Origin: Mesodorylaimus sp. YZB2_4
Lineage: Eukaryota > Nematoda > Enoplea > Dorylaimida > Dorylaimidae
DNA length: 64,000 nt
Direction of reading: 5' to 3'
Assembly (NCBI GenBank): GCA_030248295.1
Contig: JASANH010001582.1
Coordinates: forward strand, 1-64,000
Shown here in pieces: positions 11,027 to 21,678 of the stretch (position 1 is its first letter; the number at the start of each line of letters is the position of its first letter). The position numbers were made by a program, and so were the translations under genes. A model generated the notes under the pieces. It ran no database searches. It worked only from the letters and a program-made list of their open reading frames with translations, and had not been told where the DNA came from.

Positions 11027-13905
11027 ATGTCTTCGCTGTTTTTCTTATGGATTTTTCTAAATATGGGCAGATCGTTCAGCGACTTGCTCGCCACTGATCC
11101 CGATTATGTTTCCAAAATAGAACAATCAATGGCCGATGTTATTAGAGATCAACTGGACAGTGATTCCGCTGAGGTTGGCACCATGCTAAGGTTAGGCGAG
11201 TAGACATTATTTTGTCCAAGTCATAGGCCCCTTTTGTTTCAGACGGGTTAGACAATTGGACCAAAGATCTCAAGAGCATTTAGAAGCAGTAATTGAGGAT
11301 CCTATCACTCTATATCGAGTTGTCCAAGGACTAGTCAACGAATGGCGCGAAATCAAAACAATGCTCAAGGAAATATCATTGGAAAGTAAGTGAGGCGATG
11401 CCCTATTATTATTCCCACGCTGCAATTAGTTTATTTTCAGTCAAAATTACCAAAAAGGACACAAAGCAGTTCCCAAAACCACAAGACCTTCGAGAAATTG
11501 TTGATGTATTATTTCGAATCCAAGACACTTACAGACTGAATACGAAGGATATAGCCTCTGGGGCTGTCGCTGGATTGAATCATAATGGAAGCTTGACAGG
11601 TTTAATCAGGTTCAAAACACATTTCAAAGTTCCAAATCTTGATTTTTTCTGCAGCCAAAGAATGCCTGGGTATTGGATTGACGGCACTTGAAAATTCAGA
11701 CTTCTATCACGCCCTGGCTTGGCTTCAAGAGGCAGGTGCTCGATATGAGGATGAGGAAACCCCAACCATTTCACCAGTAGATGTGCTTGCACCACTGGCA
11801 ATAGCATTGGACGAACAAGGGAACAAGGAAGCCGCTGTTCGATCTGCTGTATGGCTAGCGGAACTGACTGACAGTGGAGATGGGGACAAAAAGGAGATTC
11901 TTGCAAAATATCCAAAAGTACAACAATTGATTGATATTGGCTTCCCCAGAAGAGGATCCCTGTTCAAGGAAGACTTACCGCCAGTCAAGAATGAGCGAGC
12001 TGATTACGAGACTGGTGATAAAATTTATATGGCCCTGTGTCGGGGCGACCTGCCCCAGGTAAGTTACAGATGACACACTGGATGTATGCTGGGGGCTGTG
12101 TCCCTTCGCCGCCGAGTGAGCGCATCTGCTTTGATAACGCGCTGTAAAAAGTGAGCGTGCGCATACGAGTGTGTAGGCCGGCTTTAGGCCTCGCTTACCT
12201 GCGTGCCTGGCTCTAAATTTATCCGCTTTCAGAAACCAATATTTACAAATCCTGGCCTCAAGTGCCACTACGAACGCTCGAGGCCATTTCTCAGATTGGG
12301 GCCAGCAAAAGTAGAAATGGTTACTAAAAATCCACCTGTGGTTATTTTGCGGGGTATTATCAGCGATAAAGAAATCTCGGCAGTTCAGCATTTAGTCAAG
12401 GATAAAGTACACTGACTTTTTTCCTCGTTGAATAAAGTTACCAGCATTCCGTTTGCAGCTTCAACGTTCCCGGGTTGAAACTGGCGACAATCAGATCTAT
12501 TCTCCGCAACAAAGAGCCAGTTCTACGTAAGTTCATTCTGCTCTGATGATATGAGGTCGACTAACACGTTTTTACCAGACAGTGGCTACTTGTCACACCT
12601 CGACCACAACGTGGTTGCTGACATTCGTAAGCGAGTGGGTTTGTTCAGTGGACTCAACATGAAAACTGCTGAGGAGCTTCAGGTAAGGTGGCGAGTGGTA
12701 ACGATACCGGGGTCATGGCCTAGCGGGTTAAGGCGTCCACCGTTCACGCTGGGTGCTCTGTTACAGAGGAGGGTTCGACTCCCGCCTCGGTGAGAAATGA
12801 TTGTCAAATATGTGTTCCTTAGCCCTCGAGTGCGCTTCTAGTGCTTGGCTATGGAGAAAGTATGACATGGCATGGTTGGCTTCTGCAGTAGTTGAAGCCT
12901 TGGAACTACGGAGATGACCAGAAGACGGCGTATGCAAGCATGTGTAGAAGGTGTGTTTGGCCTGTGAAGAAGGCAGTGTATCTGGTTGCCTTAACTGCCT
13001 TATGCCGTGCCTTATACACGGAGCAGTGTACTGGCTTGCCTTTGTTGGCCAGTCGATGCACTCTTCCAGGCGAGGCTAAAACCCGTCGGGTTGATGTCTC
13101 AGGCACCTACGACTAGGTAACCTGCCTTGAGGGATGTTGAGTCCATCCGCTATCCGCGGTATCTTCTCTAATGTAGAGCTATTCCGCCTATCACTCATGC
13201 ATCGCGCTGTAATACGACTGGGTCCGTATTATTGGAGGGAGTGACCCGTGGGCTCTTGCTTGCATCACGGCATATGCCATAATTTATAAAATGGGCATGC
13301 CGAAACAGAAAACCACCTCTCTGTCAATGAATCTTTTACTTTTTCAGATTGCACGATACACAGTTGGAGGTCACTACGGCCCACACTACGATCATGCGAC
13401 GGTAAGAACCAAAAGTCTTTCAGCAGCTCCAGGCATCAGCCGGTTTTTTTAAGGCCAAATCAAGGATACAACACGGCTATCATGGATCATATGATAAGAA
13501 AACTGGCGATCGGATCGCAACAGTCATGTTTTATGTAAGATGAACTGACGCTGCGTTTTCCGCAGAGCAGTTTTCCAGTATTCGATTACCTTTAGCTGTC
13601 GGAACCAGAAAGAGGCGGTGCCACTGTTTTTCCTTATCTGAATGTTGCTATACCTGCCACAAAGGTTTGTACTCGGCTCACAATAAGATCTGTTGACCAC
13701 AAATCGAAGATTTTCGTTTCAGGGCGATGCCGTGTTTTGGTATAATTTATTAAAATCAGGACGCGATGACATAAATTCTATTCATGCCGGTTGTCCCGTG
13801 ATCAGCGGCGTGAAGTGGATTGCGAATCAATGGATTAAAGAAGGCGGACAAGAATTTTTCAGGCAATGTAACTTGTTCGAAGATGTAAAAGTATCCGTGA
13901 CATGA
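11027..13905 (+). CDS. P4HA-4: diverged prolyl 4-hydroxylase subunit alpha, full length
   Basis: Exons: 11027-11190, 11243-11385, 11441-11599, 11655-12058, 12233-12406, 12459-12526, 12583-12682, 13348-13401, 13454-13534, 13596-13664, 13723-13905. They give 533 codons (532 residues). The ATG at 11027 opens a hydrophobic signal peptide. The P4Ha_N module is more acidic and diverged than in copies 2 and 3. The peptide-binding domain keeps [10 protein letters not shown] and [11 protein letters not shown], where the other copies have DCFDIG and YYHSLMWLQEA, so substrate preference may differ (inference). Catalytic residues are kept: HYGPHYDH (HxD), IHAGCPV and SGVKW. One segment near the active site reads [15 protein letters not shown], as in P4HA-5, instead of FPFGQVAVNPSK. 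Intron 7 has grown to 665 bases by insertion of a SINE and other repeat sequence. Confidence 0.93.
12714..12872 (+). mobile_element. SINE family 1, copy in P4HA-4 intron 7
   Basis: A tRNA-derived head with Box A (TGGCCTAGCGGGTTAAGGCG) and Box B (GGTTCGACTCC) is followed by an about 90-base tail that reads TCCTTAGCCCTCGAGTGCGC and TTGGCTATGGA, ending near TATGACATG. Copies with the same head and tail lie at 18068-18228 and 27237-27396, and a tail-only copy on the minus strand at 31905-31966. The spacing and the extended variable region suggest a class II (Leu/Ser-like) tRNA ancestor. Confidence 0.85.
13205..13275 (-). repeat. Dispersed repeat 'B', partial inverted copy
   Basis: GTAATACGACTGGGTCCGTATT followed by GGAGGGAGTGACC(C/G)GTGG matches the start of the 32688-32872 copy as read on the plus strand. 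It is therefore the right end of repeat B in reverse orientation. The preceding 300 bases (12880-13200) hold no gene and no match seen elsewhere in the window. Confidence 0.6.
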
Positions 13906-14611
13906 CCTTCTGTAAGTCGAATCTGCGCAATTTTCGTGTTTGTAAGTCAGCTCTTTGAGCAGATAAAAACCAGATTTGCGGCAAGTGTGTTGGTGTTATA
14001 TCTGAAGTGTTTATTAGCGAAAGAATTTATTGGAGAAACTACTGTCATATTCTCTTACCATTACTTGTAATTACAGTAGAACGAGCCTATCAAATATTTT
14101 AATAGCTCTTATCAAGCATTACAATGAGCTTAGCAAACCCTGGTCAAGTTCTTATTCGGGCAGGTTTGCACAGTATGCCGTTTACCCGACAGACCCTCGA
14201 ATATGCCCCCTCCTGGATCGCAATTGAAACTTACGATTAGTTCCCCAGGAAGGCTCTCAGAGAGTGTCACAGAAAGCAGGCAGGCTCAGAGACAGAACTA
14301 CCAGTGTATGGATGACAGAATCTGTGCCAATGCCGACTTCTCATTCAAAACTTCTCCACGCACGCTCGACATCGGGGCGCATAAAGTAGCTGTGAAACAA
14401 ATACATTGCATGATGAATCAGGATGAATCAGAAAGAAAGCCAGTCGTCGATATCTTAACAGCATTAGTTTCGCTTTTGATTATTTTTATTTCACCTGCAT
14501 CAGATATTCGACAGATGCTGCACCGCTCATCGGTATGTTCAGTACTAATACAGCAACCCGTCGAATGCAAAATATATGCTCTCCATACGGGTATCACGTG
14601 AGACTGGAATT
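13906..14611. other. Gap between P4HA-4 and the lectin gene, no gene seen
   Basis: This is a convergent intergenic stretch (P4HA-4 on plus, lectin on minus). One 132-codon open frame at 14203-14601 (plus) has a hydrophobic patch near its middle but no recognisable domain. It is not supported as a gene. Confidence 0.5.
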
Positions 14612-15688
14612 CTAGTGCGGCGATGGCGATCGACTCCGCAACGAGGCTGCTATAGCCCCGCTTGGGCTCTTGAGCGCCCTTTTCGCAACTTTCTTGCCGC
14701 GGTCGTTGACTTTGAGGCTAGCTGAAGGCCGAACAGTTTCCGAGGGAGGCTGCAAGTTGCTGTAGGCTACTGAAGCTTCGTCATCGTCCGCACCCCTGCT
14801 TGAGAGTCTGCCCGACTGACGAGGCAAAAGGCCCAACGGAGTTTTTCCATGCGTCATTTTCGATGCCGGGGCCGGAGGTTTGTACCAAAGGAATCGTGAC
14901 CTTTTCTTTCCAGGTACATGTATCACCGAAGCGGGAGACGGACGACGAGCATTCTTGCGAGGTGGGGTTTTCTGTTTACTCTTGCGTCTACGTCCATGAC
15001 GTGGCGATTTGACGTGTCGAACGTATATGATGCCGGATATAATGAAAATGCATGCCGAGGCAGCCAACAACCCGCCGCATATCCCGTAGAACCATGGTTC
15101 ATCGTAGAGTGGAACTTCCTTTCGCAATTTTCCTTCACAGATGATGACGGCGGTGGCGGGCAAACCAAGTCTCTGCTTTCCTTCGCAGCTGGTGCTATTC
15201 CACTGAAATTGGTTTCCAGTCACTTCGCCAAACGCACACTCTTCGCCAAACACTGGTTGATCTCGCGCCCACAAATCGACGTTCTGCTTCTTCAGCTCCC
15301 ACAGCGAAGTGTTGTCGACCGTCCAGAACCACTTTTGCTGATCGAACCAGTCCAGTGAGTCCGTCGCCTGCAGTTCGTATCGTCGCAAGCCCAGCCACAT
15401 TCGGTGCCTCGTATCGTTCGTATGCACATAGAAGAATCGCCCGATCTCCGCGTTCTTCGCCACCGAATCCGCTTTCGGTAGCCACCACGACATGCCACCC
15501 AACGACAACTCGCTGCACTGACTGACTGCGAATGAGTAGCTCGTCTGCGCCAACAGAATTTCTTCTTTTCGCTTTGGATGAATCGCTGTGAAACAGTAGT
15601 CTTCGTAGGAACCCAATCCTCTCGGACATCGTCCACTGCCACGGACCACTGTCGCCGCCAACACCAGAACCGCAAGAATTTTTCTCAT
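14612..15688 (-). CDS. Single-pass membrane C-type lectin-like protein with an ITIM-like tail motif
   Basis: The frame is open from 15745, but the ATG at 15688 directly precedes a typical signal peptide (about residues 1-18), so it is the likely start. The protein is 358 residues from one exon. Residues about 21-186 form a C-type lectin-like domain: CP near the start, WLGLRR, the WFWTVDNTSLW stretch, and the paired cysteines ECAFGEV and TSCEG leading to ICEGK. No QPD/EPN plus WND calcium-site signature is visible, so calcium-dependent sugar binding is doubtful. A transmembrane helix follows at about 200-224, then a strongly basic tail. In the tail, Tyr309 sits in VAYSNL, which fits the inhibitory signalling motif (V/I/L/S)xYxx(L/V) and also an endocytic YxxL signal. 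It is probably a cell-surface recognition or adhesion receptor. The ligand is unknown. Confidence 0.85.
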   Translation of the reverse strand: MRKILAVLVLAATVVRGSGRCPRGLGSYEDYCFTAIHPKRKEEILLAQTSYSFAVSQCSELSLGGMSWWLPKADSVAKNAEIGRFFYVHTNDTRHRMWLGLRRYELQATDSLDWFDQQKWFWTVDNTSLWELKKQNVDLWARDQPVFGEECAFGEVTGNQFQWNSTSCEGKQRLGLPATAVIICEGKLRKEVPLYDEPWFYGICGGLLAASACIFIISGIIYVRHVKSPRHGRRRKSKQKTPPRKNARRPSPASVIHVPGKKRSRFLWYKPPAPASKMTHGKTPLGLLPRQSGRLSSRGADDDEASVAYSNLQPPSETVRPSASLKVNDRGKKVAKRALKSPSGAIAASLRSRSPSPH

Positions 15689-15745
15689 GTTAATCGCTGG
15701 GATGGAACGCAGGCATGCGAGTATTCGAAGGATCACGCTGAGCAC

Positions 15746-16669
15746 GCGCTGGTTCCACGTTTTCTGCAGACGATCATTCTCTCTTCTGGGTATCTTACAC
15801 TGCAGCCATTACATTACACTGCTGACTCACAACTAAGATATGCTTGTTTATATTTTTTTTAAGTGCAGGATGATTCAGTATAACATGGTTGATGGCCATC
15901 CTTGGCGCCGAGGCTCTCGAGCGCAGAGACATGCCACTACATGAGTTGGAAGACCGCCGTTCACTCAGACAGCAAGGTCCTGAATCAAAAGGCTCTATTA
16001 TTTCGGTGATCACATTGGCGAAGTGTTTTTGCTAATTGCTGTGCTGAATTGTTTTACTCGTACGGCAGGCAAAGGCTTACAGTATATTAGTCACATAGTA
16101 GAGGCTGGACTGGCAATCGATCCTCTGCACAAAGGCGGCAGCTGGGAGTACCTCGTCAGGGTGGTGTTTCTGCCATGAGTGGGTTGGAAGACTTGGTTGG
16201 CTGCCCTGGGCTAGGCGTGGTCACCCCTCCAGGTGTACGGACCCAGTCCATTACCTTGCTGACCCCTCGTGAAGCTGGCCTCGTGTCTCCGTCTCTGTCC
16301 CTCAGCAGGTTTCCTTGTTCAGGCCTGCCGGGGGACCGAGGGGGGGATGATAGGAGGTAGTGTGAACAAGGCCAACACGTTTATGTGTCGACACAAGACA
16401 TACAGTATACTTTATTTCATTAGCGATAGGCTGTGGCCAGTAATAACGTACTAGCGTGAATGTGATCATATGTATATATTTGTCATAACAGAATTTTTGC
16501 CTTAACTTTCTGTTGGATCTAAAATCCAGGGAGCCAAGGTACTGATTCAAAGCAGGACCAAGTTAGGACTCTAATATCAGAAGGAATAAATTCTCTATGG
16601 CATCTACAGTAAGCCGATTGTAAGTCTACTACTGCGCATAATCGAGGAGCCTGATCTTATGCCTGGTCC
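15746..16669. other. Gene-free stretch between the lectin and expansin-like genes
   Basis: No supported gene. It contains the repeat B copy at 16105-16262 and probably the lectin promoter and the expansin-like gene's 3' untranslated region. Confidence 0.5.
16105..16262 (+). repeat. Dispersed repeat 'B', intergenic copy
   Basis: It starts with GGCTGGACTGGCAATCGATC and CTCTGCACAAAGGCGGCAGC and continues through GTTGGAAGACTTGG to GGACCCAGTCC, in the same order as the copies at 6951 and (reverse) 32688. Confidence 0.8.
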
Positions 16670-17110
16670 CTAAAACCGACGGCCGTATGGGTTCTTGATC
16701 GATCCTTCCGTAGTTGTAGAGGAGCAGGGTACAACGGACCAATCGATATGACTTTGACAGACTGTATCTAAACCAGCCAATTTTTGATAAGCGGCTTGCG
16801 ATAAATCCAAATTGTTTGGCGAGCACGTCGGGCACTTGTCCTTGATTGGGATAACGATGGTTTTGCCTCCAGCCGTGATCGACGCGCATTTGCTGCAAAG
16901 AGGGTCGGTAGCGGGGGATGCCCCAGTCCAATGTTCTGGACTGGCTGCTGCGAACACGTCCTTCTCAGTATCGATATCAATGCCGCAGGCGCCCACACCC
17001 TTCCCGGCGTAAATGGTCAAGGCCCCATCGCCTTTATAATCGTCCGAAACGTCCACAGCCAAAGTTGGTGCAGCAATAAAAACGGCGCAGAGCAGGCAGA
17101 AAAAGGACAT
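16670..17110 (-). CDS. Secreted expansin / RlpA-like double-psi beta-barrel protein
   Basis: 146 residues in one exon. Residues 1-18 are a signal peptide cleaved about AVDVS. The remainder reads as a double-psi beta-barrel of the barwin/expansin/RlpA type. Visible features are GDGALTIYAG with VGACGID, then CSKCASI, then KDKCPTCSPNNLDLS, then AAYQKLA, and finally HIDWSVVPC. The KCPTCxxxxLDLS element is the family's most recognisable block, and six or more cysteines are placed for disulfides. Fungal and plant relatives loosen or bind polysaccharide walls. There is no C-terminal cellulose-binding module. The family is common in fungi, plants and bacteria and patchy in animals, so horizontal acquisition is possible, and the lack of introns among intron-rich neighbours fits that. 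Base composition looks similar to the surroundings. Confidence 0.82.
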   Translation of the reverse strand: MSFFCLLCAVFIAAPTLAVDVSDDYKGDGALTIYAGKGVGACGIDIDTEKDVFAAASPEHWTGASPATDPLCSKCASITAGGKTIVIPIKDKCPTCSPNNLDLSQAAYQKLAGLDTVCQSHIDWSVVPCSSTTTEGSIKNPYGRRF

Positions 17111-19093
17111 GCTGGTGAGTGAAGCGCAAGACGGAAGAATATGATTGTCTTTGCTTGAGCGATTTAAACGTAGCTCACGTGAAGTGTACCTGTACTTACG
17201 AATGGTTCAGTGGAGCGTGGTAGCGGGAGATCTGACGAGTTAGAGCGTAAAGTCAACGCCCTGACATGAGAAGATGGTCAAATGAACCGTCAGGACTGTG
17301 TCTGCTAATAGATTTGCGGGCTGTTTCTCCTATTTGTAAAATGAGAGAATGGGCAGATCTACAACACAAAGGAAAGCTAGTTTTGAGTCAAGTTTTTGCC
17401 ATAAATTTAAACTGGAGTTGAATAGAAAAGGAAAAGGCAGAAAAGGTCATCGATACTAAAAATCCTTCTCGACATGGTTTCGACAAAACTGGAAGCGTGC
17501 TGAATTTGTGTGACACAGTCAATTGTGAGTGCGACTGTGAGTACATAATGCCAACTGAAAGATAACTTTACCACAGTAAATATTATTTTTGGGAGGAATG
17601 AGTGCTCGTATTTGGCAGACGCAGTTTTGCTCACAGCATACTAACGTCTCAATCTCTTCTATGACAAAGCTAAAAATGCTGTGATGATAAAAATTCAGCA
17701 GTGCTGAACAGTGTTCCTACAGTGTTTCTCACGTTGGACCACTGTGGAGCAAAGTTGAAACTGTAGAGCACTATTCGCGGATCGTCACCCTGGGCGGGAG
17801 TAAATACCTATTTTAACTACGAGCACTCACGTCACAATACAGGGTGCAGCATATATTCTGTACCAACATACTCGTGGCAGTTGGATCAGAATATATGCCG
17901 CATCCTGTACATAGGTACAGTACGGGTATATACGTTTTGAGAACCCACTTCCCACAGACCACAGTCTATTTCGTCCCTCCTCATCATCATTATTGCTGTC
18001 ATCAAAAGTACCTTTTATGGCCTAAACGTACAGAGGCCTAAAAATAGGAACAGGACTTCTCGAGTTTCATGGGTCGTGGCCTAGCATTTAAGCGTCTACC
18101 TCACACACTGGGTGCGCACTTTTAGGGGAGGGTTCGACTCCCGCCTCGGCACAAAATGATTGTCGAATGTGTGCTCCTTAGCTTTCGAGTGCGCTGTATG
18201 GTGCCTTGTTATGGATAAATTATGACATGAGTTTAAAATTCGATTTTTAAGAAATAAAGCCGATTACTCGCATTTCCTCAAGCATTCAGATCTGTCATAT
18301 ACTTAGGTAAGTAGGACAAGGAGCGAAGACTTGCGATGTTACAGAACCCTGGCAGGAAATTCTTCGAAAGCTACGTAAGCATAATATCGCTGTGTTCATC
18401 TCTGCCACACGCTATCTTTTTCGACGCATCGACTTGGTGTCAGCTTACGCACAAGCATTGCACCCACGTACAGAGTCAAGCAAATCATAAACAGTAATGG
18501 CTTGGGCGTATTATCATATAATTCTAAGAATCACATTGAATAGACCATCTTGAACAATACTGGAGCAGGTACATCCATTATTTGGACGAGCAAGTATGTA
18601 CGTATGATGGATTATTCTGTGAGTGTTAGGGGCTGCAATAAAAGAGCTGTTTTAGGCTTAGTATTGATTGACCATCAACAATATTACTTTCATATTAGCC
18701 AGAAGACACTGTTGCTCTTCATATGACACTATGTACGTGCCTTCTGTAAAGCCGCCACGCACCACCTTGTGAGATAGATTTACTGTATTTGCCGTTTGGA
18801 TACAACAAAAACGAACGTTTACCCAGAACGGCCATTATTATGTGAGTCCATAATCATCAAACTCAAAGTAAACGGAAAGAACAAAGTCTGCATCATTTTC
18901 CGCCTTGCAGTGTAAATAATTCAGGCCTGGCAAAGGCAAAGATTGATTATAAAGTTTATATGTCATTTCCGGATGCCGAAAAGACTTAGGTTACCAACTA
19001 TTTGCATTTACATAAATTCGTGACAGCTGCAGTATGAAAAATTCTCGAAATTGCATGCGCCACAGTATACAAGCGGGGCCATATGGACCAAAT
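17111..19093. other. Two-kilobase gene-free stretch
   Basis: No supported gene on either strand. It includes the 5' flank of the expansin-like gene (17111-17300) and a SINE family 1 copy at 18068-18228. The rest is AT-rich with no ORF of interest. Confidence 0.6.
18068..18228 (+). mobile_element. SINE family 1, intergenic copy
   Basis: Box A-like TGGCCTAGCATTTAAGCG, Box B GGTTCGACTCC, then the family tail with CTCCTTAGC, CGAGTGCGCT and TTATGACATGAG. It aligns end to end with 12714-12872. Confidence 0.87.
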
Positions 19094-20280
19094 CTATGAT
19101 GTTTGAAAATATTTTTCAAAACAGTATTTAATCCAAAATAAAATAACTTGCGCTAACGTTAATACAGTTCCGCCAATAAATAATCCAAGTGCGCCCCCAA
19201 TATTTGCCACCAACTGCGATATGGAGAGTGTTTTTTTTTACCTCAGTCCAAACTGCAACTCCTCCATCGATGGTGGCTGCATGAAACACTTGCACAAGCA
19301 CTACTGACACATTGGGATTACGAAGAGCAAAATCACTGAAGCCCCAGATGTCTGTTTCAGACAAATTATATTGATCCTCTAAAGTGATATGATAAGCCAC
19401 TCTTTTGCATGGAAACTTGCAGTTCTCAAAGCAGCCCTCATCAGGCTCAGGCTTTGCGGCAGAAGAGCTATTTCGACGTCTTGCATAATATTGCCTTACC
19501 GACATACGAGTATTATTTCTTGGCGGATCGAAAAAGTTGCAATAGTCAGATAAGTTACGCTCATTCTGAGGTGAGAATGCCCACAGGATGTCGCAAGAAA
19601 TACGCTTTCTCATAAGTTCATTCTGGCATTTTGTCCAGCACCGATCGGGAACGTAATCTTCGGCGGTATTTTCTAAACATGTACTGTAGGGCGCGCCGAG
19701 CATGTTATATTCTGAGACGCTTATTTGCACGATATTTTGAAATCCCGCCAACAGCGAAACCGATCGACATTGTGGGCCATAGTAACTGAGAGTTGAACAG
19801 ACTTGGAGAGACCAGCGCGATGGAACTTCCCTGGTCAGATTTCTTATCCGATCCTCGACACCAATGACTATACGCCTCTGGTTCGATTAGCTGACCGAGT
19901 GCGGATAGGCGGGGTTTAAAAAATTTGCATAGCACATTCCGTATGCTACATATTCCTTGCTAAACCCGTTTTGGGCGCAGCCTTCACAAAAATAAAATGA
20001 TGATGTCGAATCATTGAGAAGACTGTCCGGTGAGTCAATTACCTCAGGCTCAATGGTCAGCTCCCTGAGATACTCAAGGAACGAACTGTACTTATTCTGA
20101 TTATAGAAATCATAGAGCGCAATTCGAGCTTTTGTGACATTTTGAACCTTAAATTGATGATAATAGTCGAAATACCCCAGAGAATATGCCAGACCATCTC
20201 GAGACAGCCCCAATGACAAGGCTTTGTCCACATCGAGCCAATGCCAATTAGGTGGGCTTAAAAATAATTCGGTGTACAGT
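19094..20280 (-). pseudogene. DEG/ENaC-family sodium channel gene with two lesions
   Basis: The minus strand reads a DEG/ENaC (amiloride-sensitive channel) C-terminal two-thirds. It has a finger/palm part ending YGMCYANF, a beta region with AGFQNIVQISVSEYN, and a cysteine-rich thumb (CWTKCQNELM, GCFENCKFPCKRVAY). The palm then leads to the second membrane helix, SQLVANIGGALGLFIGGTVL, a hallmark of the family. Two defects break it: an in-frame TAA at 19887-19889, with homologous reading continuing on both sides in the same frame, and a one-base frame change at a run of nine T's at 19231-19239. No N-terminal exon with the first membrane helix was found upstream, though the frame is open to about 20280. 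Either it is a pseudogene or these are sequence errors. The 18-base gap needed to splice out the TAA is too short for an intron. Confidence 0.75.
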
Positions 20281-20633
20281 GTTTATCCTGGTAGGAGTAG
20301 TGCGTGACAAGAGTTTAAGATCAGTGCCGTCACATTATTTACTTTCAAACTTTTTCATCGACTCCATGACAGCATGCGATCATGCGTTTGTTCGTCACAT
20401 AGCTATGCCACGGTATTCTGAGACTCTGCGAACCATGCCTGAACCAATTCACCACCCAGCTGATTCTGAATGCTCTTCGGAAGAGTTCAATTATGAAATT
20501 TTGGCGCTAGCGCAAGAAATGTAATTTCTATGAATCCCTAGTAAGAATCGTTCGGTCCACTATTATTTTGTTCCTTTCTGTATTTAAAATATTTGAATCG
20601 ATCAGTATCCAAATATTTTCATTCGTAGCAATT

Positions 20634-20965
20634 CAGTTCCTCCTTCGTCGTAGGAAAGCTTTAATTTTCTGACTTCCGTGTTGCTCGTCAAAATGGCAAC
20701 AAAGGCGGAACTGAACACCGGTCGTAGTTATCGAGCGGATATCACATGCCGAGTACAAAAGTGATGGCTCCCCTCCCCCCTGTCGGGATCTCACGTGACA
20801 TTGTCGGACGCATACACATCCTTGTTCCCAATTTGCCGCCCAGCCCCGTCCTGTCGTCGTGCACTTCGAAGACCTTATAGCAGGTCATCCATTAGGCCTT
20901 CATGTAAAGGCAGCGTCTTGTAAGTCGTCCATCACGTGAGAAACTGCAAGCCAGCATATGCAACG
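20634..20965 (-). repeat. Direct repeat 'C' left of P4HA-5
   Basis: About 330 bases that match 24326-24650 in the same orientation (shared: TCCTCCTTCGT, GGCAACAAAGGCGGAACTGAA, CGGGATCTCACGTGACATTG, GCACTTCGAAGACCTTAT, CTTGTAAGTCGTCC). The left copy has about 20 extra bases and small deletions. Read on the minus strand, the better copy gives a long protein-like frame interrupted by only two stops, but the family is not recognised. Confidence 0.85.
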
Positions 20966-21157
20966 GACTTAATAAAGATAAGTTTTCTGTGATAAGGGTG
21001 ACAAGAATCATCGATGGAATTGACATTTTGAGTACTCATAAGTTGGTGTACTTGTTCGCATTGTTTTTCGCTTGTTTGGAATGACACCTGGAAAAACCTA
21101 CCAGACAGAGGGCAGCCTGATGCGTATCGTTAATGTATGAATAAGACACAAGACCAG

Positions 21158-21345
21158 CGAAACGACGATAATAAGACAGTGTCGGCGCCAATCGGTTTTC
21201 GCACGAAAGTCCAAAGCGAAAAACTCAGTCATCGATGAATAGCGCAAAACTTACTTGGCTTAGTATTCTTGATAACGGGGCGACTCAAACTGCTGTATAG
21301 CAGGAGCTGGCTCATACACTTCTGCAACAGGCATAGAGTGGGTTT
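21158..21345 (+). repeat. Dispersed repeat 'D', left copy
   Basis: Matches 33986-34155 on the same strand: GACGATAAT, GTTTTCGCAC, TCCAAAGC, GCGCAAAACTTACTTGGCT, then AGGAGCTGGCTCATACACTT and GGCATA-AGAGTTGG. Neither copy is open, and the source element is unknown. It lies upstream of P4HA-5, while the second copy lies directly upstream of an orphan P4HA last-exon relic at 34152. The two may therefore be remnants of one duplicated P4HA neighbourhood. Confidence 0.75.
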
Positions 21346-21678
21346 TTTAATTTTTATCAGGTAGTAGGAAAAAAGAGATCCGAGATTACAAAAACAGAAA
21401 GGAGGGGAGGGAAGAAGATAAGGGGATATTGTAGACATGCAGGCACTGGATACGTAAATACCATCCACATTTATTGAAATTACTGCAGCTCCTAGCATGC
21501 CTCACGCAGAAAAAAGCTGTAGCACGAGCCTTCGTTAGAGGTCGAGCAGCCAAATATGTGTCACTCTTGATTCTTATCACCGCTTTGTTTGCCAGGAAAG
21601 CATACGAGTAGGCTGCACGGCTGCACGATCGACGTTCGTTCCTTTCGGTCTAGCGCGATTTTTGGTGCTTCGTTGACA

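Noticed and set aside
19870-19890. Treating the TAA in the DEG/ENaC gene as part of a tiny GT-AG intron
   Set aside because: The only possible intron is 18 bases, well below spliceosomal limits; a nonsense lesion or sequencing error is simpler.
20366-20524. Plus-strand frame with a compact, acidic, protein-like C-terminus
   Set aside because: Only 52 codons from an ATG, no upstream exon and no known domain; it overlaps the 5' flank of the DEG/ENaC gene on the other strand.
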